A DNA stretch of 64,000 nt from Pseudomonas fluorescens (GTDB lineage Bacteria > Pseudomonadota > Gammaproteobacteria > Pseudomonadales > Pseudomonadaceae): NCBI RefSeq assembly GCF_900215245.1, contig NZ_LT907842.1, positions 3,224,001-3,288,000 on the forward strand. Direction: 5' to 3'. Below the pieces are notes generated by a model, which was not told the origin of the DNA, ran no database searches, and saw only the letters and a list, made by a program, of their open reading frames with translations. Within the stretch, counting starts at the first letter, position 1. Each line of letters begins with the position of its first letter. Shown here piece after piece: positions 43,247 to 54,392 of the stretch. The position numbers and the translations under genes were made by a program.

Positions 43247-45532
43247 TTAGAAGTGGAAGCTGGTGGTCAACAGCGCCGTACGTCCGGCCGCCTGGTTGGC
43301 AAAGTGTGCCGCGTAGGCTTTGTCGTAGTAGGTCTTGTCGGTCAGGTTCTGCACGTTCAACTGCAGGTCGACATTCTTGGTCAGCTTGTAGCTGGCCATG
43401 GCGTCGTAGCGGGTATACGCCGGTACGTACACCGTGTTGGCGGCGTCGCCGTAGACCTGGTCGACATAGAACGCGCCGCCGCCGATGGTCAGCTTGGGTG
43501 TGATGTCATACGTCGTCCACAGGCTGAAGGTGTTCTTCGGCGTGTTGGGCATTGCGTTGCCTTTGTTGGAGCCCGCGCTGATGACACCATTACGGCCGTT
43601 GAGACCGGCCTCCACCAGCTCGCTTTTCAGGTAGCTGTAGCCGGCGAACACTTGCCATTGATCGGTGAGTTTGCCGCTGGCGGACAGTTCGAGGCCGTCG
43701 ACGCGAGACTCGCCGCCGTTCTGGTAGGTCATCGCGTCCACCAGGATTCGGGTGTTTTTCTTCTCGGTGCGAAAGACCGCAGCGGTCAGGGACAGGCGGC
43801 TGTGGAACAGGTCCCACTTGGTGCCCAGCTCATAGTTAACGGTTTCTTCCGGTTTCAGGTCGCTGGTGGCGGCACCGGCAGACAGTGGGTTGCCATCGGC
43901 ACCTTCGCCGACCAGGCCGCCGGGCGGTGAGGCCGAGGTGGCGTAGGAGGTGTAGATGCTGCCGTTGTCCAGCGGCTTCCAGACCAGGCCGGCCTGCCAG
44001 TTGAAGAACTGGCTGTCGTCCTTGATTTTAGTGCGCCCGGCAGCGGCGTTGGTGTTGGCCACGGTGTCGAAGGTGTCGTAGCGCACGCCGACGTTCAGCA
44101 GCCATTTGGGGTCCAGTTCGATGGTGTCGAACACATAGGCCGCGCGGCTGGTGGCCTTGGTGTTGGTGCCCAGGTAATTGCGTTTGGCGCTGCCTGTCCA
44201 GGCGTCGTCCGGTGTCGGGTTGCTCAAGGATGTGCACTGGCCGCCCAGGCTGCCTTTGGCCACGGTGCAGGTGGGGTTGGTATTCGGGCTGACGGTGTAG
44301 CCGCTGATGCGGGTTTCTTCCCCAGTGAATTCCAGGCCGGTCGAGTAAGCGTGCTTCATGCCCGCCAGTTGGAAATTGCCAAATAGATCGGTCTGGTTGG
44401 TGGTGGTGTCAGTGGTCGACACGCGACTGTTGGCGCGACGCCACACAGTGCCGAACTGGTTGACGTTGTGCTGGCTGTCGTCCGGCTGGGTGAGGATGTA
44501 GTCCTGACCGGTACTGCCATGGCGCAGGGTGTTTTTCAGCGTCATGGTGTCGTTCAGGTCGTGCTCGATCGAGAACGTGCTGATGTCGGCGCGGGTCTTG
44601 CGGAAGTCGCGGTCCTTCAAACCATAGAAGTTACTGCTGTCGCCGCCGTCGGTCGGTTTGTCATGCACATGAACGGCTTTGGCGCCGCTGTTGCTATAGC
44701 CGTATGGAATCCCGGCGTCCGGCAGGTCGTTGCTTTCCATGTGGTAGTAGCTGACGTTGACGCGGGTCGGGGTGCCCAGGCCGAAGGTCAGCGACGGTGC
44801 GACGCCCCAACGGTCGTAGTCGATCACATCACGCCCGGCCACGTTTTGCTCATGGCTCATCAGGTTCAGGCGGAACGCGGCGGTGTCGAGGAACTGACGG
44901 TTTACATCAAGCACGTAGCGGCGGGTCTGGTCGGAGCCGTAGGTGAAACCGCCGTTGGTAAAGTCGCGGGCTTGTGGTGTTTTGCTGACCAGGTTGATGC
45001 TGCCGCCGGCCGAGCCGCGCCCGCCGAACGAGGAGTTCGGGCCCTTGCTGACTTCGATCGACTCGATGTCGAAGATCTCGCGGCTCTGGCCGCCGGTGTC
45101 GCGCACGCCATCAAGGTAGGTGTCGCCCTGGGCGTCAAACCCCCGAATGAACGGGCGATCGCCCTGAGGGTTGCCGCCTTCACCGGCGCCGAAGGTAATT
45201 CCCGGTACGGTGCGCAAGGCATCCTGCAACGAGGTCGCGGCGGTGTCCTTGAGGACTTGTTGCGGCACGACGGTGACCGAGCGCGGTGTGTCGACCAGTG
45301 GTGCGGTGTACTTCTGCGAAGACGCTTTTTCTACCTGGTAGGACGTGTTGTCCTGTTCCTGGCCGGTAATGCTGGTGGCACCCAGGGAGATGCTGTTGCG
45401 CTGGCCTTTTTGTTCAGTGCTTTCGGCCGCTTGCGCCATGTGGGCAGCAGAGCTGGCGCTGAGTGCAACGCCGATGGCCGAAGCCAGTACGCGTGGTGAA
45501 CCGGCAGATATTTTTAGCGTAGTGCGCGACAT
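43247..45532 (-). CDS. piuA: TonB-dependent siderophore receptor PiuA/Fiu-like
   Basis: A 761-residue outer-membrane receptor. Signal peptide (SAAHMAQA end) is followed by the plug domain ([78 protein letters not shown]) and a 22-strand barrel ending in the C-terminal Phe (TTSFHF). It corresponds to PA4514 PiuA, a route for catechol-type siderophores and siderophore-drug conjugates. AAGGAC precedes the ATG. Regulation by Fur is expected; a possible site lies upstream. Confidence 0.92.
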   Translation of the reverse strand: MSRTTLKISAGSPRVLASAIGVALSASSAAHMAQAAESTEQKGQRNSISLGATSITGQEQDNTSYQVEKASSQKYTAPLVDTPRSVTVVPQQVLKDTAATSLQDALRTVPGITFGAGEGGNPQGDRPFIRGFDAQGDTYLDGVRDTGGQSREIFDIESIEVSKGPNSSFGGRGSAGGSINLVSKTPQARDFTNGGFTYGSDQTRRYVLDVNRQFLDTAAFRLNLMSHEQNVAGRDVIDYDRWGVAPSLTFGLGTPTRVNVSYYHMESNDLPDAGIPYGYSNSGAKAVHVHDKPTDGGDSSNFYGLKDRDFRKTRADISTFSIEHDLNDTMTLKNTLRHGSTGQDYILTQPDDSQHNVNQFGTVWRRANSRVSTTDTTTNQTDLFGNFQLAGMKHAYSTGLEFTGEETRISGYTVSPNTNPTCTVAKGSLGGQCTSLSNPTPDDAWTGSAKRNYLGTNTKATSRAAYVFDTIELDPKWLLNVGVRYDTFDTVANTNAAAGRTKIKDDSQFFNWQAGLVWKPLDNGSIYTSYATSASPPGGLVGEGADGNPLSAGAATSDLKPEETVNYELGTKWDLFHSRLSLTAAVFRTEKKNTRILVDAMTYQNGGESRVDGLELSASGKLTDQWQVFAGYSYLKSELVEAGLNGRNGVISAGSNKGNAMPNTPKNTFSLWTTYDITPKLTIGGGAFYVDQVYGDAANTVYVPAYTRYDAMASYKLTKNVDLQLNVQNLTDKTYYDKAYAAHFANQAAGRTALLTTSFHF

Positions 45533-45584
45533 GAGTTGTCCTTCCCCAAGGAGTTGAGGCCGCGGAATATAGGGTCAACAAGAC

Positions 45585-45602
45585 TTGATATCAATTGCGA
45601 TA
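45585..45602. promoter_or_regulatory. Possible Fur-box-like sequence
   Basis: TTGATATCAATTGCGATA lies between divergent piuA and piuC and has GATA-like hexamers loosely similar to the Fur consensus. The match is imperfect and was judged by eye. Confidence 0.2.
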
Positions 45603-45736
45603 CATTGCTATTCGCACTGAATTTACATTCTTTACACTTTCCGCCTACGGTTTTTACCCGCTCGTTCGTCCCTGGGTTTTACAGGGAGGATAAGAATCAA
45701 TACCATTGGCGCCTCTCTGATTTCAGGTATCGCCCC

Positions 45737-46417
45737 ATGCTGCTGCACATTCCCGGCCTGTTCTCTCGCGAGGAGGTGCTGCGCATTCGCCAAGCCCTGG
45801 AAAACACCGAGTGGGCCGACGGTAAAATCACTGCCGGGCACCAATCCGCCAAAGCCAAACACAACCTGCAATTGCCCGAAGGCCACCCGTTGGCCAAGGA
45901 AATCGGCGCGGCAATGCTTGAGCGCCTATGGAAAAACCCGCTGTTTATGTCGGCGGCGTTACCGCACAAAGTCTTCCCACCGCTGCTCAATTGCTACACG
46001 GCGGGTGGCAGTTTCGACTTTCATATCGACAACGCCGTGCGTCAGCCCAGGGGCAGCCATGAGCGGGTACGTACCGACCTGTCGTCCACGCTGTTTTTCA
46101 GCGACCCGGATGAATACGACGGCGGTGAGTTGGAGATCCAGGACACCTTCGGCCTGCAGCGGGTAAAACTGCCGGCCGGCGATATGGTGCTTTACCCAGG
46201 TTCGAGTCTGCACAAAGTCAACGCGGTGACGCGCGGCACGCGGTATGCCGCGTTTTTCTGGACCCAAAGCCTGGTGCGCGAAGACAGCCAGCGCACCTTG
46301 CTGTTCGAGATGGACGGCGCGATCCAGCAACTGACCCGCGATGTTCCCGACCACCCGGCGCTGATCCAGCTGACCGGCACTTACCACAACCTGTTGCGCC
46401 GCTGGGTTGAGGTCTGA
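45737..46417 (+). CDS. piuC: PKHD-type Fe(II)/2-oxoglutarate hydroxylase PiuC
   Basis: A 226-residue dioxygenase of the PiuC/PKHD family. Iron ligands H96 and D98 ([10 protein letters not shown]) and H159 ([12 protein letters not shown]), with R169 for 2-oxoglutarate ([10 protein letters not shown]). Start at 45737 ([10 protein letters not shown]) is the normal family start; upstream frame extension has no family match. It is divergent from piuA and 1 base before the Sel1 gene. PiuC is iron-regulated and linked to siderophore-drug uptake in P. aeruginosa, but its substrate is unknown. Confidence 0.93.
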   Translation: MLLHIPGLFSREEVLRIRQALENTEWADGKITAGHQSAKAKHNLQLPEGHPLAKEIGAAMLERLWKNPLFMSAALPHKVFPPLLNCYTAGGSFDFHIDNAVRQPRGSHERVRTDLSSTLFFSDPDEYDGGELEIQDTFGLQRVKLPAGDMVLYPGSSLHKVNAVTRGTRYAAFFWTQSLVREDSQRTLLFEMDGAIQQLTRDVPDHPALIQLTGTYHNLLRRWVEV

Positions 46418-46418
46418 C

Positions 46419-47168
46419 ATGGGGTTTTTATTGCGCCGTGAAGAAGTCCTCACCGTCGAGCAATTGCAACGCATGCTCGATGACTCTCCGGTGCGTGCCG
46501 CCCAGGCCATCTTGATGGCGGCGAAGGAGGGCGTGGTCGACGCCCAGGCCCTGCTTGGGCAAATCCTGCTGGAAGGGCGCGGCATTGCACGTGATCAAGC
46601 GCTGGCGTTGCGCTGGTTCCAGATTGCGGCGCAGGGCGGGCATTTGATGGCCCGCAATATGGTCGGGCGTTGCCGGGAACATGGCTGGGGTTGCGCCGTC
46701 GACGAAGTCGCGGCCGCCAGCGAATATCGCCTGGCGGCAACGGCCGGGCTGGATTGGGGCCAGTACAACTACGCCAACCTGCTGGCCACCGGTCGCGGCG
46801 TGGCTGTAGATCAAGCGCAAGCGCTGGGGTTCTATCGCCAGGCGGCCGAGCAGGGCCATGCCAAGTCGATGAACCTTTTGGGGCGTTATCTGGAAGAGGG
46901 CCGGTGTTGCCCACAGGACCTGGAGTCGGCCGTGGCCTGGTATCGACGCTCAGCCGAAGGCGGGGATTTTCGCGGGCAGTTCAGTTATGCGGCGGTGTTG
47001 GCCGACAGCGGTCAGGTCGACACTGCGTTGGCGTGGTTACGCCAGGCACTGGCCGGCGGAAATCTCAAATTCCTGCGCACAGCCAGCAAGGCGTTGGCGG
47101 CGGCCGCCAATCCGCAGGTTCGGGCAATGGCCGAGGCCTACGAACAGCGCGCAACGACCCTGTCCTGA
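46419..47168 (+). CDS. Sel1-repeat protein
   Basis: Start at 46419 (MGFLLRREEV), 1 base after the piuC stop, gives 249 residues. Four to five Sel1 repeats are visible (for example AQALLGQILLEGRGIARDQA and GQYNYANLLATGRGVAVDQA), each a helix pair used for protein contact. The gene accompanies piuC in Pseudomonas (PA4516) and may assist iron homeostasis; the partner is unknown. Confidence 0.88.
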   Translation: MGFLLRREEVLTVEQLQRMLDDSPVRAAQAILMAAKEGVVDAQALLGQILLEGRGIARDQALALRWFQIAAQGGHLMARNMVGRCREHGWGCAVDEVAAASEYRLAATAGLDWGQYNYANLLATGRGVAVDQAQALGFYRQAAEQGHAKSMNLLGRYLEEGRCCPQDLESAVAWYRRSAEGGDFRGQFSYAAVLADSGQVDTALAWLRQALAGGNLKFLRTASKALAAAANPQVRAMAEAYEQRATTLS

Positions 47169-47174
47169 CCCATA

Positions 47175-47204
47175 AAAAAACCCATGACATGTCATGGGTT
47201 TTTT
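47175..47204. terminator. Bidirectional intrinsic terminator
   Basis: AAAAAACCCATGAC and GTCATGGGTTTTTT pair perfectly (14 bp, AT loop) with runs of A and T on either side. It closes both the piuC-sel1 transcript and convergent speC. Confidence 0.9.
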
Positions 47205-47217
47205 GTGTGCGGCGTGC

Positions 47218-48381
47218 TTACACGTAGTACGACTTCAGCGGCGGGAAGCCATTGAATTCAACCGCGCTGTAGCTGGTGGTGTAGGCACCGGTCGACAACC
47301 AGTACAAACGATCACCAATCGCCAGGTTCAGTGGCAGGCCGTACTTGTAGTTTTCGTACATGATGTCGGCGCTGTCGCAGGTAGGACCGGCGATGACCAC
47401 TTCTTCCATCTCGCCTTTCTTCTCGGTCCAGATCGGGAACTTGATGGCTTCGTCCATGGTTTCGATCAGGCCGGAGAACTTGCCCACATCCGTGTACACC
47501 CAGCGCTCGACGGCGGTACGCGATTTACGCGCCACCAGCACCACTTCGCTGACCAGGATACCGGCGTTGGCGATCAACGAACGGCCGGGTTCGAGGATGA
47601 TTTCCGGCAGGTCGTCGCCGAAGTCTTCCTTGAGGAAGCGGATGATTTCTTCAGCGTAGGTTTCCAGGCTGTTGGTGCGGGTGATGTAGTTGGCCGGGAA
47701 GCCGCCGCCCATGTTGATCAGCTTGAGGTGGATACCGTCCTCTTCCTTCAGGCGCTCGAAGATCACTTTGACCTTGGCGATCGCTGCGTCCCACACGCTG
47801 ATGTCGCGCTGTTGCGAGCCGACGTGGAAGGAGATGCCGTAAGGCACCAGGCCCAGGTCGCGGGCGAGGATCAGCAGGTCCATGGCCATGTCGGTCTGGC
47901 AGCCGAATTTGCGCGACAGAGGCCAGTCAGCCGTGGTCGAGCCTTCGGTGAGGATACGCACATACACTTTCGAGCCCGGCGCGGCCTTGGCGATATTGCG
48001 CAGGTCGGCTTCGGAGTCGGTGGAGAACAGGCGCACGCCTTTCTCGTAGAAGTAGCGGATGTCCTTGGATTTCTTGATGGTGTTGCCGTAGCTGATACGG
48101 TCGGGGCTGACGCCACGGTCCATCACTTTATCCAGTTCGTAGATCGACGCGATGTCGAAGCTCGAGCCTTTGTCTTTCAACAGGTCGATGATCTCGACAG
48201 CCGGGTTGGCCTTGACCGCGTAATAGACTTTGGCGAATTCGAAACCGGCGCGCAGGTCATCGTAGGCCTGGCTGATCATCGCGGTGTCGATCACCACGAA
48301 CGGGGTTTCTTGCTTGTCCGCGAACGCCTTCATTTTGTCAAAAGTGGCGCGCGCGAAATAATCTTCGACGTTGATCGACAT
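47218..48381 (-). CDS. speC: Ornithine (lysine) decarboxylase
   Basis: Makes putrescine from ornithine (and possibly cadaverine from lysine). The 387-residue PLP enzyme of the eukaryote-like/alanine-racemase fold has K57 (YYAVKANP), HVGSQQ (186-191), MGGGFPA, EPGRSLIANAG and C335 (GPTCDSADIMY) at the second active site. Start at 48381 gives the same length as PAO1 SpeC. The frame stays open upstream to 48567, and a long leader with an internal terminator precedes the start. Confidence 0.95.
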   Translation of the reverse strand: MSINVEDYFARATFDKMKAFADKQETPFVVIDTAMISQAYDDLRAGFEFAKVYYAVKANPAVEIIDLLKDKGSSFDIASIYELDKVMDRGVSPDRISYGNTIKKSKDIRYFYEKGVRLFSTDSEADLRNIAKAAPGSKVYVRILTEGSTTADWPLSRKFGCQTDMAMDLLILARDLGLVPYGISFHVGSQQRDISVWDAAIAKVKVIFERLKEEDGIHLKLINMGGGFPANYITRTNSLETYAEEIIRFLKEDFGDDLPEIILEPGRSLIANAGILVSEVVLVARKSRTAVERWVYTDVGKFSGLIETMDEAIKFPIWTEKKGEMEEVVIAGPTCDSADIMYENYKYGLPLNLAIGDRLYWLSTGAYTTSYSAVEFNGFPPLKSYYV

Positions 48382-48486
48382 GCTGGGAACTCCTAAGGGC
48401 AAACTGTTTTGATCAATGGGTGCAACTGAACGTCCTCCGTATCCCCACTTTGGTTCGCCTACTTCCCAAGGCATGTCGCCGAAAGC

Positions 48487-48521
48487 AAAAAGGCCATGGG
48501 ATAACCGCGTCCCTTGGCCTT
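48487..48521 (-). promoter_or_regulatory. Intrinsic terminator in the speC 5' leader (possible attenuator)
   Basis: On the speC strand the hairpin AAGGCCAAGGGA / TCCCATGGCCTT (12 bp with one mismatch, 8-base loop) is followed by TTTTT, 106 bases before the speC ATG. Such a placement fits transcription attenuation or the 3' end of a small RNA. The remaining leader down to 48382 carries GGAGGA and TTAGGAG as possible ribosome-binding sites. Confidence 0.5.
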
Positions 48522-48743
48522 GCTGTCTCGTCGTCAGTACTTGAGCCGGATGGATCGTTTCCAGCATGGACGTTCGGCGCGAACTTTAGGACGTGAGGGG
48601 CCATAGATCAACTAAAAATGTCGCGTTTTTGCACGCGTTCGTCGCGGGACCCGGTGCAGCTACTTATGTAACCGACAGGTGTGACGGATTGATGTTCCCC
48701 GTCGAGTGGTAATCGAGGCGATTTCCCTGACTCACCGAAGGGG

Positions 48744-48837
48744 AAATGTGGGAGGGGGCTTGCTCCCGATAGCGGTGGATCAGTGACAGATGAAGTAACT
48801 GACACACCGCGATCGGGAGCAAGCCCTCTCCCACATT
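48744..48837. repeat. REP-like intergenic inverted repeat
   Basis: AAATGTGGGAG ... GGGCTTGCTCCCGAT at the left pairs with ATCGGGAGCAAGCCC ... CTCCCACATTT at the right, about 26 bases per arm with one or two mismatches. It lies between speC's upstream region and the end of the OpuC-type operon. Confidence 0.75.
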
Positions 48838-48852
48838 TTTTACCACGTTGTG

Positions 48853-50010
48853 TCAGGCCAGGGCGGTCTCGGCAGGCGACACAATACTGGTCTTGCCGCC
48901 ACGCGACTTACCGGAACTCAGGTACTCGGCAATCGACTCCTGAGTCACCTCACCGAGGAACACCCGCTCGGCATCCATCACCGGCAACCACGAACGGTTG
49001 AACTCATACATACGCGACAACAGGATGCGCAAATGCTCGTCGTACGCCGCCGTGGCGTTGAACTCGCGCAGGTACTGCCCGCAGGTACCGGTCTGACGGT
49101 GCAGGTCGCGACGTCGTACATAACCCAGCGCTTTGTTCTCGGCGCAGGTGACCACCACATAACGGCGGTCAGTTTCATCCATCAGCTCCAGCGCATCCGC
49201 CACCGGAGTTTCCGGGCTCACCGACGGGGCGTTGTCGGCTGCATCTTCGGCTTTGACCAGCAGCAGGCGCTTGAGGGTGCTGTCCTGGCCGACGAAGTTG
49301 CTGACGAACTCGTCAGCCGGATGCGCGAGCAAGGTGTCCGGATGGTCGATCTGCAGCAGCTTGCCGGCGCGGAAGATCGCAATCTTGTCGCCCAGTTTGA
49401 TGGCCTCGTCGATGTCGTGGCTGACCATGATCACGGTCTTGTTCAGCGCGCGTTGCATCTCGAAGAATTCGTTCTGGATCATCTCGCGGTTGATCGGGTC
49501 GACCGCACCGAACGGTTCGTCCATCAGCAGCAACGGTGCATCGGCCGCCAACGCGCGGATCACACCGATCCGCTGTTGCTGGCCACCCGACAGTTCACGC
49601 GGGTAACGGTGCAGGTACTGCTTGGGTTCCAGCTTGATCATGCTCATCAATTCGCGGGCGCGGTCGTGGCATTTCTGCTTGTCCCAGCCGAGCAGCTTGG
49701 GCACCACCACGATGTTTTCCTCGATGGTCATGTTCGGGAACAGGCCGATCTGCTGGATCACATAGCCGATGTTGCGACGCAGGGTCACTTCGTCGAGGTC
49801 GGTGGTGTCTTCGCCATTGATCAGGATCTTGCCCGAGGTGGGCTTGATCAGGCGGTTGATCATTTTCAGCGTGGTGCTCTTGCCGCAGCCCGACGGGCCG
49901 AGGAATACGCAAATCTCGCCTTCGTTGACGGTCAGGCTAACGTCGTTCACGGCGGACACGGTTTTGCCGTTGCTTTGAAAAGTCTTGGTCAGGTTTTGAA
50001 GTTCGATCAT
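48853..50010 (-). CDS. OpuC/ProV-type ABC transporter ATPase with CBS pair
   Basis: Start at 50010 (MIELQNLTKTF) overlaps the permease stop and gives 385 residues. Walker A GPSGCGKSTTLKM at about 37-49, signature LSGGQQQRIGVIRAL, Walker B LLLMDEPFGAVD, and a C-terminal CBS pair (from about residue 250: VSPETPVADALELMDETDRR) that senses ionic strength in characterised OpuA/OpuC ATPases. Powers uptake of quaternary-amine osmolytes (betaine/carnitine/choline). Last gene of a four-gene operon matching the PA3888-3891 order as I recall it. Confidence 0.9.
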   Translation of the reverse strand: MIELQNLTKTFQSNGKTVSAVNDVSLTVNEGEICVFLGPSGCGKSTTLKMINRLIKPTSGKILINGEDTTDLDEVTLRRNIGYVIQQIGLFPNMTIEENIVVVPKLLGWDKQKCHDRARELMSMIKLEPKQYLHRYPRELSGGQQQRIGVIRALAADAPLLLMDEPFGAVDPINREMIQNEFFEMQRALNKTVIMVSHDIDEAIKLGDKIAIFRAGKLLQIDHPDTLLAHPADEFVSNFVGQDSTLKRLLLVKAEDAADNAPSVSPETPVADALELMDETDRRYVVVTCAENKALGYVRRRDLHRQTGTCGQYLREFNATAAYDEHLRILLSRMYEFNRSWLPVMDAERVFLGEVTQESIAEYLSSGKSRGGKTSIVSPAETALA

Positions 50011-50660
50011 TTGAGCAGTCCTTTTGGAGTCAGCGAGCGTTGCAGCCATTGCAGAAGCAGGTCGGCGAAGATGGCCAGGAGACTGACCAGCACGGCGCCA
50101 ACGATCAGCATCGACATGTCGCTGCGGCTGATGGAAGCCAGAATAAGTACACCCAGGCCACCGGCGCCGATGGTGGCGGCAATGGTCATCACACCGATGT
50201 TCATCACCACGGCGGTGCGCACACCGGCGAGGATCACCGGCACGGCGATGGGCAGCTCGACCATGCGCAGGCGCTGGCCGAAGGTCATGCCGATGCCTTT
50301 GGCGGCTTCGCGAATGCCAGGCTCCACGCCCGTGAGGGCGAGGTAGGTGTTACGCATGATTGGCAGCAGGGAGTAGAGGAACACGGCGGTAATCGCCGGC
50401 ATCGGCCCCAGGCCCTGGCCGAACTTGGAGTAGAACGGCAACAGCAGGCCAAACAAGGCGATGGACGGCACGGTCAACAGCACCGTGGCGCTGGCTTGCA
50501 GCGGACCGGCCAGGGTCGGGAAGCGGGTCATCAGCACGCCGAGGGGCACGCCGACGACAATCGCCAGGATTACCGCAATGCCGACCAGGGTGATGTGCTG
50601 CCAGGTCAGGTGCAGGACTTGGGCCCAATCAAGATGGGAAAAGGCGTTCAGGAATTCCAT
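50007..50660 (-). CDS. OpuC-type ABC permease (first inner-membrane subunit)
   Basis: A 217-residue integral protein with about five or six membrane segments. The EAA-like loop EPGIREAAKGIGMTFGQRLRMVELP contacts the ATPase, typical of glycine-betaine permeases. It overlaps the ATPase start by 4 bases. Confidence 0.9.
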   Translation of the reverse strand: MEFLNAFSHLDWAQVLHLTWQHITLVGIAVILAIVVGVPLGVLMTRFPTLAGPLQASATVLLTVPSIALFGLLLPFYSKFGQGLGPMPAITAVFLYSLLPIMRNTYLALTGVEPGIREAAKGIGMTFGQRLRMVELPIAVPVILAGVRTAVVMNIGVMTIAATIGAGGLGVLILASISRSDMSMLIVGAVLVSLLAIFADLLLQWLQRSLTPKGLLK

Positions 50661-50671
50661 GTCTTCTCCTC

Positions 50672-51568
50672 TTATGGGTTGATCGGATGTTGGCGCAGGA
50701 AATCTGCAGCCACGGCGGACGGGCTTTCATGGTCGACGTCGACCCGCGCATTCAGTTGGCGCATGGTTGCATCGTCGAACAGCGCGGCCAGCGGCTTGAG
50801 GTCTGCGGCCAATTCAGGGTGGGCGTCCAGATAAACCTGACGCACCACAGGCGCTGCGGTGTAGTCCGGGAAGTAATGCTTGTCGTCTTCCAGCAGCTTC
50901 AATTTGAAGGCGTTCAGGCGACCGTCGGTGGTGTAGACCAACCCGGCAAACACCTGGCCATTACGCAGCGCGGTGTAGACCAGGCCAGCGTCCATCTGCC
51001 GGGTGTTTTTGCGGGTCAGGTTCATGTCATACAGCTTGACCATGCCGGCCATGCCGTCGGAACGGTTGGCGAACTCGGTATCCAGGGCCACCAGGCGCGT
51101 GCCTTTGGTTTTCTCTGCGAGTGCTTGGGTCAGGTCGCTGATGGTGTTGATCTGCGGGAATGCCTGGGCGACGTTTTCCGGCAGTGCCAGCGCGTAGGTG
51201 TTGCTGAATTTCGACGGCGAGAGCCAGACCAGGCCTTTTTTCGCATCGAGTTCTTTCACTCGGGCGTAGGACTGTTCGCTGTCGAGCTTTTCGTCCACGT
51301 GGTTGTAGGCCACCAGCGACACGCCGGTGTATTCCCAGATCAGGTCCAGTTGCCCGCTTTCCTGGGCACTGCGTGCCAGGTTACTGCCCAGGCCGCCGGT
51401 CACGCGGGTGTCGTAGCCCTTGGTGCGCAGGTATTGGGAGGTGATCTCGGCGAGCAGGGTCTGTTCGGTGAACACCCGGGCGCCGATACGGATCACTGGT
51501 TTTTCGGCGGCTTGCGCAAAACCTGCCAGCAGCAGGACGCAGCTCAGTATCAATGTCAGTTTTTTCAT
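50672..51568 (-). CDS. OpuC-type periplasmic quaternary-amine binding protein
   Basis: Start at 51568 (MKKLTLILSC) gives 298 residues with a signal peptide ending AQA. The mature protein has IRIGARVFTEQTLLAEITSQ, DLIWEYTGVSLVAYN and AGLVYTTDGR, the OpuAC/OsmX pattern. It captures betaine-like ligands for the flanking permeases. It sits between the two permease genes. Confidence 0.9.
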   Translation of the reverse strand: MKKLTLILSCVLLLAGFAQAAEKPVIRIGARVFTEQTLLAEITSQYLRTKGYDTRVTGGLGSNLARSAQESGQLDLIWEYTGVSLVAYNHVDEKLDSEQSYARVKELDAKKGLVWLSPSKFSNTYALALPENVAQAFPQINTISDLTQALAEKTKGTRLVALDTEFANRSDGMAGMVKLYDMNLTRKNTRQMDAGLVYTALRNGQVFAGLVYTTDGRLNAFKLKLLEDDKHYFPDYTAAPVVRQVYLDAHPELAADLKPLAALFDDATMRQLNARVDVDHESPSAVAADFLRQHPINP

Positions 51569-51588
51569 GTGAATTCCTTTGCCAAGCC

Positions 51589-52305
51589 TTAAGACGGACG
51601 CAACCCGCGTTCCAGCCAGAGGCGGCTGGCCATAGTCACCAGACCGTCGAGCAGCAATGCCAGCAGCGCGGTGCACGCGGCGCCGAGCAGCAATTGCGGC
51701 TGATTGTTCAGGGCGATGCCGGGGAAAATCAGGCTGCCCAGGCTGTTGGCGCCAATCAGGAAGGCCAGCGGTGCGGTACCGACGTTGATCGCCAGGGCCA
51801 CACGCACGCCGCCGATGATGATCGGCACGGCGTTAGGCAGTTCCACGCGAAACAGCACCTGGCGCGGCGTCATGCCGATGCCGGTGGCGGCTTCTTTGAG
51901 TGAGCCTTGAACGTTTTTAAGGCCTTCGTAGGTGTTGCGCACGATGGGCAACAGAGAGGCGAGGAACAGCGCGAAGATGGCCGGGCCACTGCCGATGCCA
52001 AGGACGCCGAGGGCGATGGCCAGTACGGCCAGGGGAGGGACGGTGTTGCCGATGTTGAAGATCTGCATGAAGCGTTCTGCGCGCCCGACCATGTTCGGTC
52101 GGCTGAGCAGGATGCCGGCGGGGATGCCCACAACGAGGGCGGCCAGCATGGAGACTAGAACGAGGATCAGGTGTGCTTGCAGGTAAAACAACAAATCGTC
52201 GCGGTACAGTTCGATCGTGTTGATGCCGATCCAGTGGACCAGCAGGGCCAGGAGTGCGACGACAACCACACCTCCTATCAGCCCTTTGCCATAGCGAATA
52301 GCCAC
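51589..52305 (-). CDS. OpuC-type ABC permease (second inner-membrane subunit)
   Basis: GTG start at 52305 (encoding MAIRYGKGLIGG) is chosen because GGAG lies 7 bases upstream; the frame extends to 52434 with no family match. The 238-residue protein has about six membrane segments and the EAA-like loop VQGSLKEAATGIGMTPRQVLFRVELP. It is the first gene of the operon. Confidence 0.88.
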   Translation of the reverse strand: MAIRYGKGLIGGVVVVALLALLVHWIGINTIELYRDDLLFYLQAHLILVLVSMLAALVVGIPAGILLSRPNMVGRAERFMQIFNIGNTVPPLAVLAIALGVLGIGSGPAIFALFLASLLPIVRNTYEGLKNVQGSLKEAATGIGMTPRQVLFRVELPNAVPIIIGGVRVALAINVGTAPLAFLIGANSLGSLIFPGIALNNQPQLLLGAACTALLALLLDGLVTMASRLWLERGLRPS

Positions 52306-52637
52306 AGGCGGACTCCTTTTTTTCTTTTGTCGGCGAACACATTCTCCGGCGGCAATGCCATTCCTGGCTGCCTTCGAATGTGTTCGCGAAAAGCAGCTCG
52401 CCGATACCGGCAACGCGGTATGCGATCGAGCCATGAGCGCAGCCTCGTCAGGCTAACTTGCTGATTTTTCAGCCCCTGTTACGAGTGCGGTAGCAGGGGA
52501 GTGGACGTCTCTACCTTTTAAAAGGTTCCACACTTGGCAGCATTTAGCCACCCCCAATGGGCTGAACGGTGGTCCGGCGCCTGGGGTTTGCGCTATACTC
52601 GCCGCCCTTTTTTGACTCACCTGCCAGGCGATTTCCC
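52306..52637. other. Divergent promoter region of the OpuC-type operon and prfC
   Basis: 332 bases with no gene. TATACT at 52594-52599 is a reasonable -10 element for prfC, though no good -35 was seen. A stem of CCCCTG/CAGGGG at 52474-52499 could be a regulator or structural element. Confidence 0.45.
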
Positions 52638-54221
<1,584 letters not shown>

Positions 54222-54238
54222 GGTCTGCGCGGTACACC

Positions 54239-54272
54239 AAAGGGCGAAGCTGTCATGGCTTCGCCCTTTTTT
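54239..54272 (+). terminator. Intrinsic terminator of prfC
   Basis: AAGGGCGAAGC and GCTTCGCCCTT pair perfectly around TGTCATG and run into TTTT. Located just after the stop. Confidence 0.9.
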
Positions 54273-54392
54273 GTGGGCGCGACACTGCTCCCACAGTTGG
54301 TCTTCATCTGTCTGTGGCATTGGCGAGAAGCCCGCATCCGGTCTAGCGTATTCAAATACTTCACGCACTCACCGACGGATCAGGAGACGACC

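Noticed and set aside
45585..45602. Certain Fur box
   Set aside because: The match to the Fur consensus is weak, so it is kept only as a low-confidence candidate.
47218..48567. speC extended to 48567
   Set aside because: The canonical enzyme starts at 48381 with the right length; the extension contains a terminator-like hairpin and is better seen as leader.
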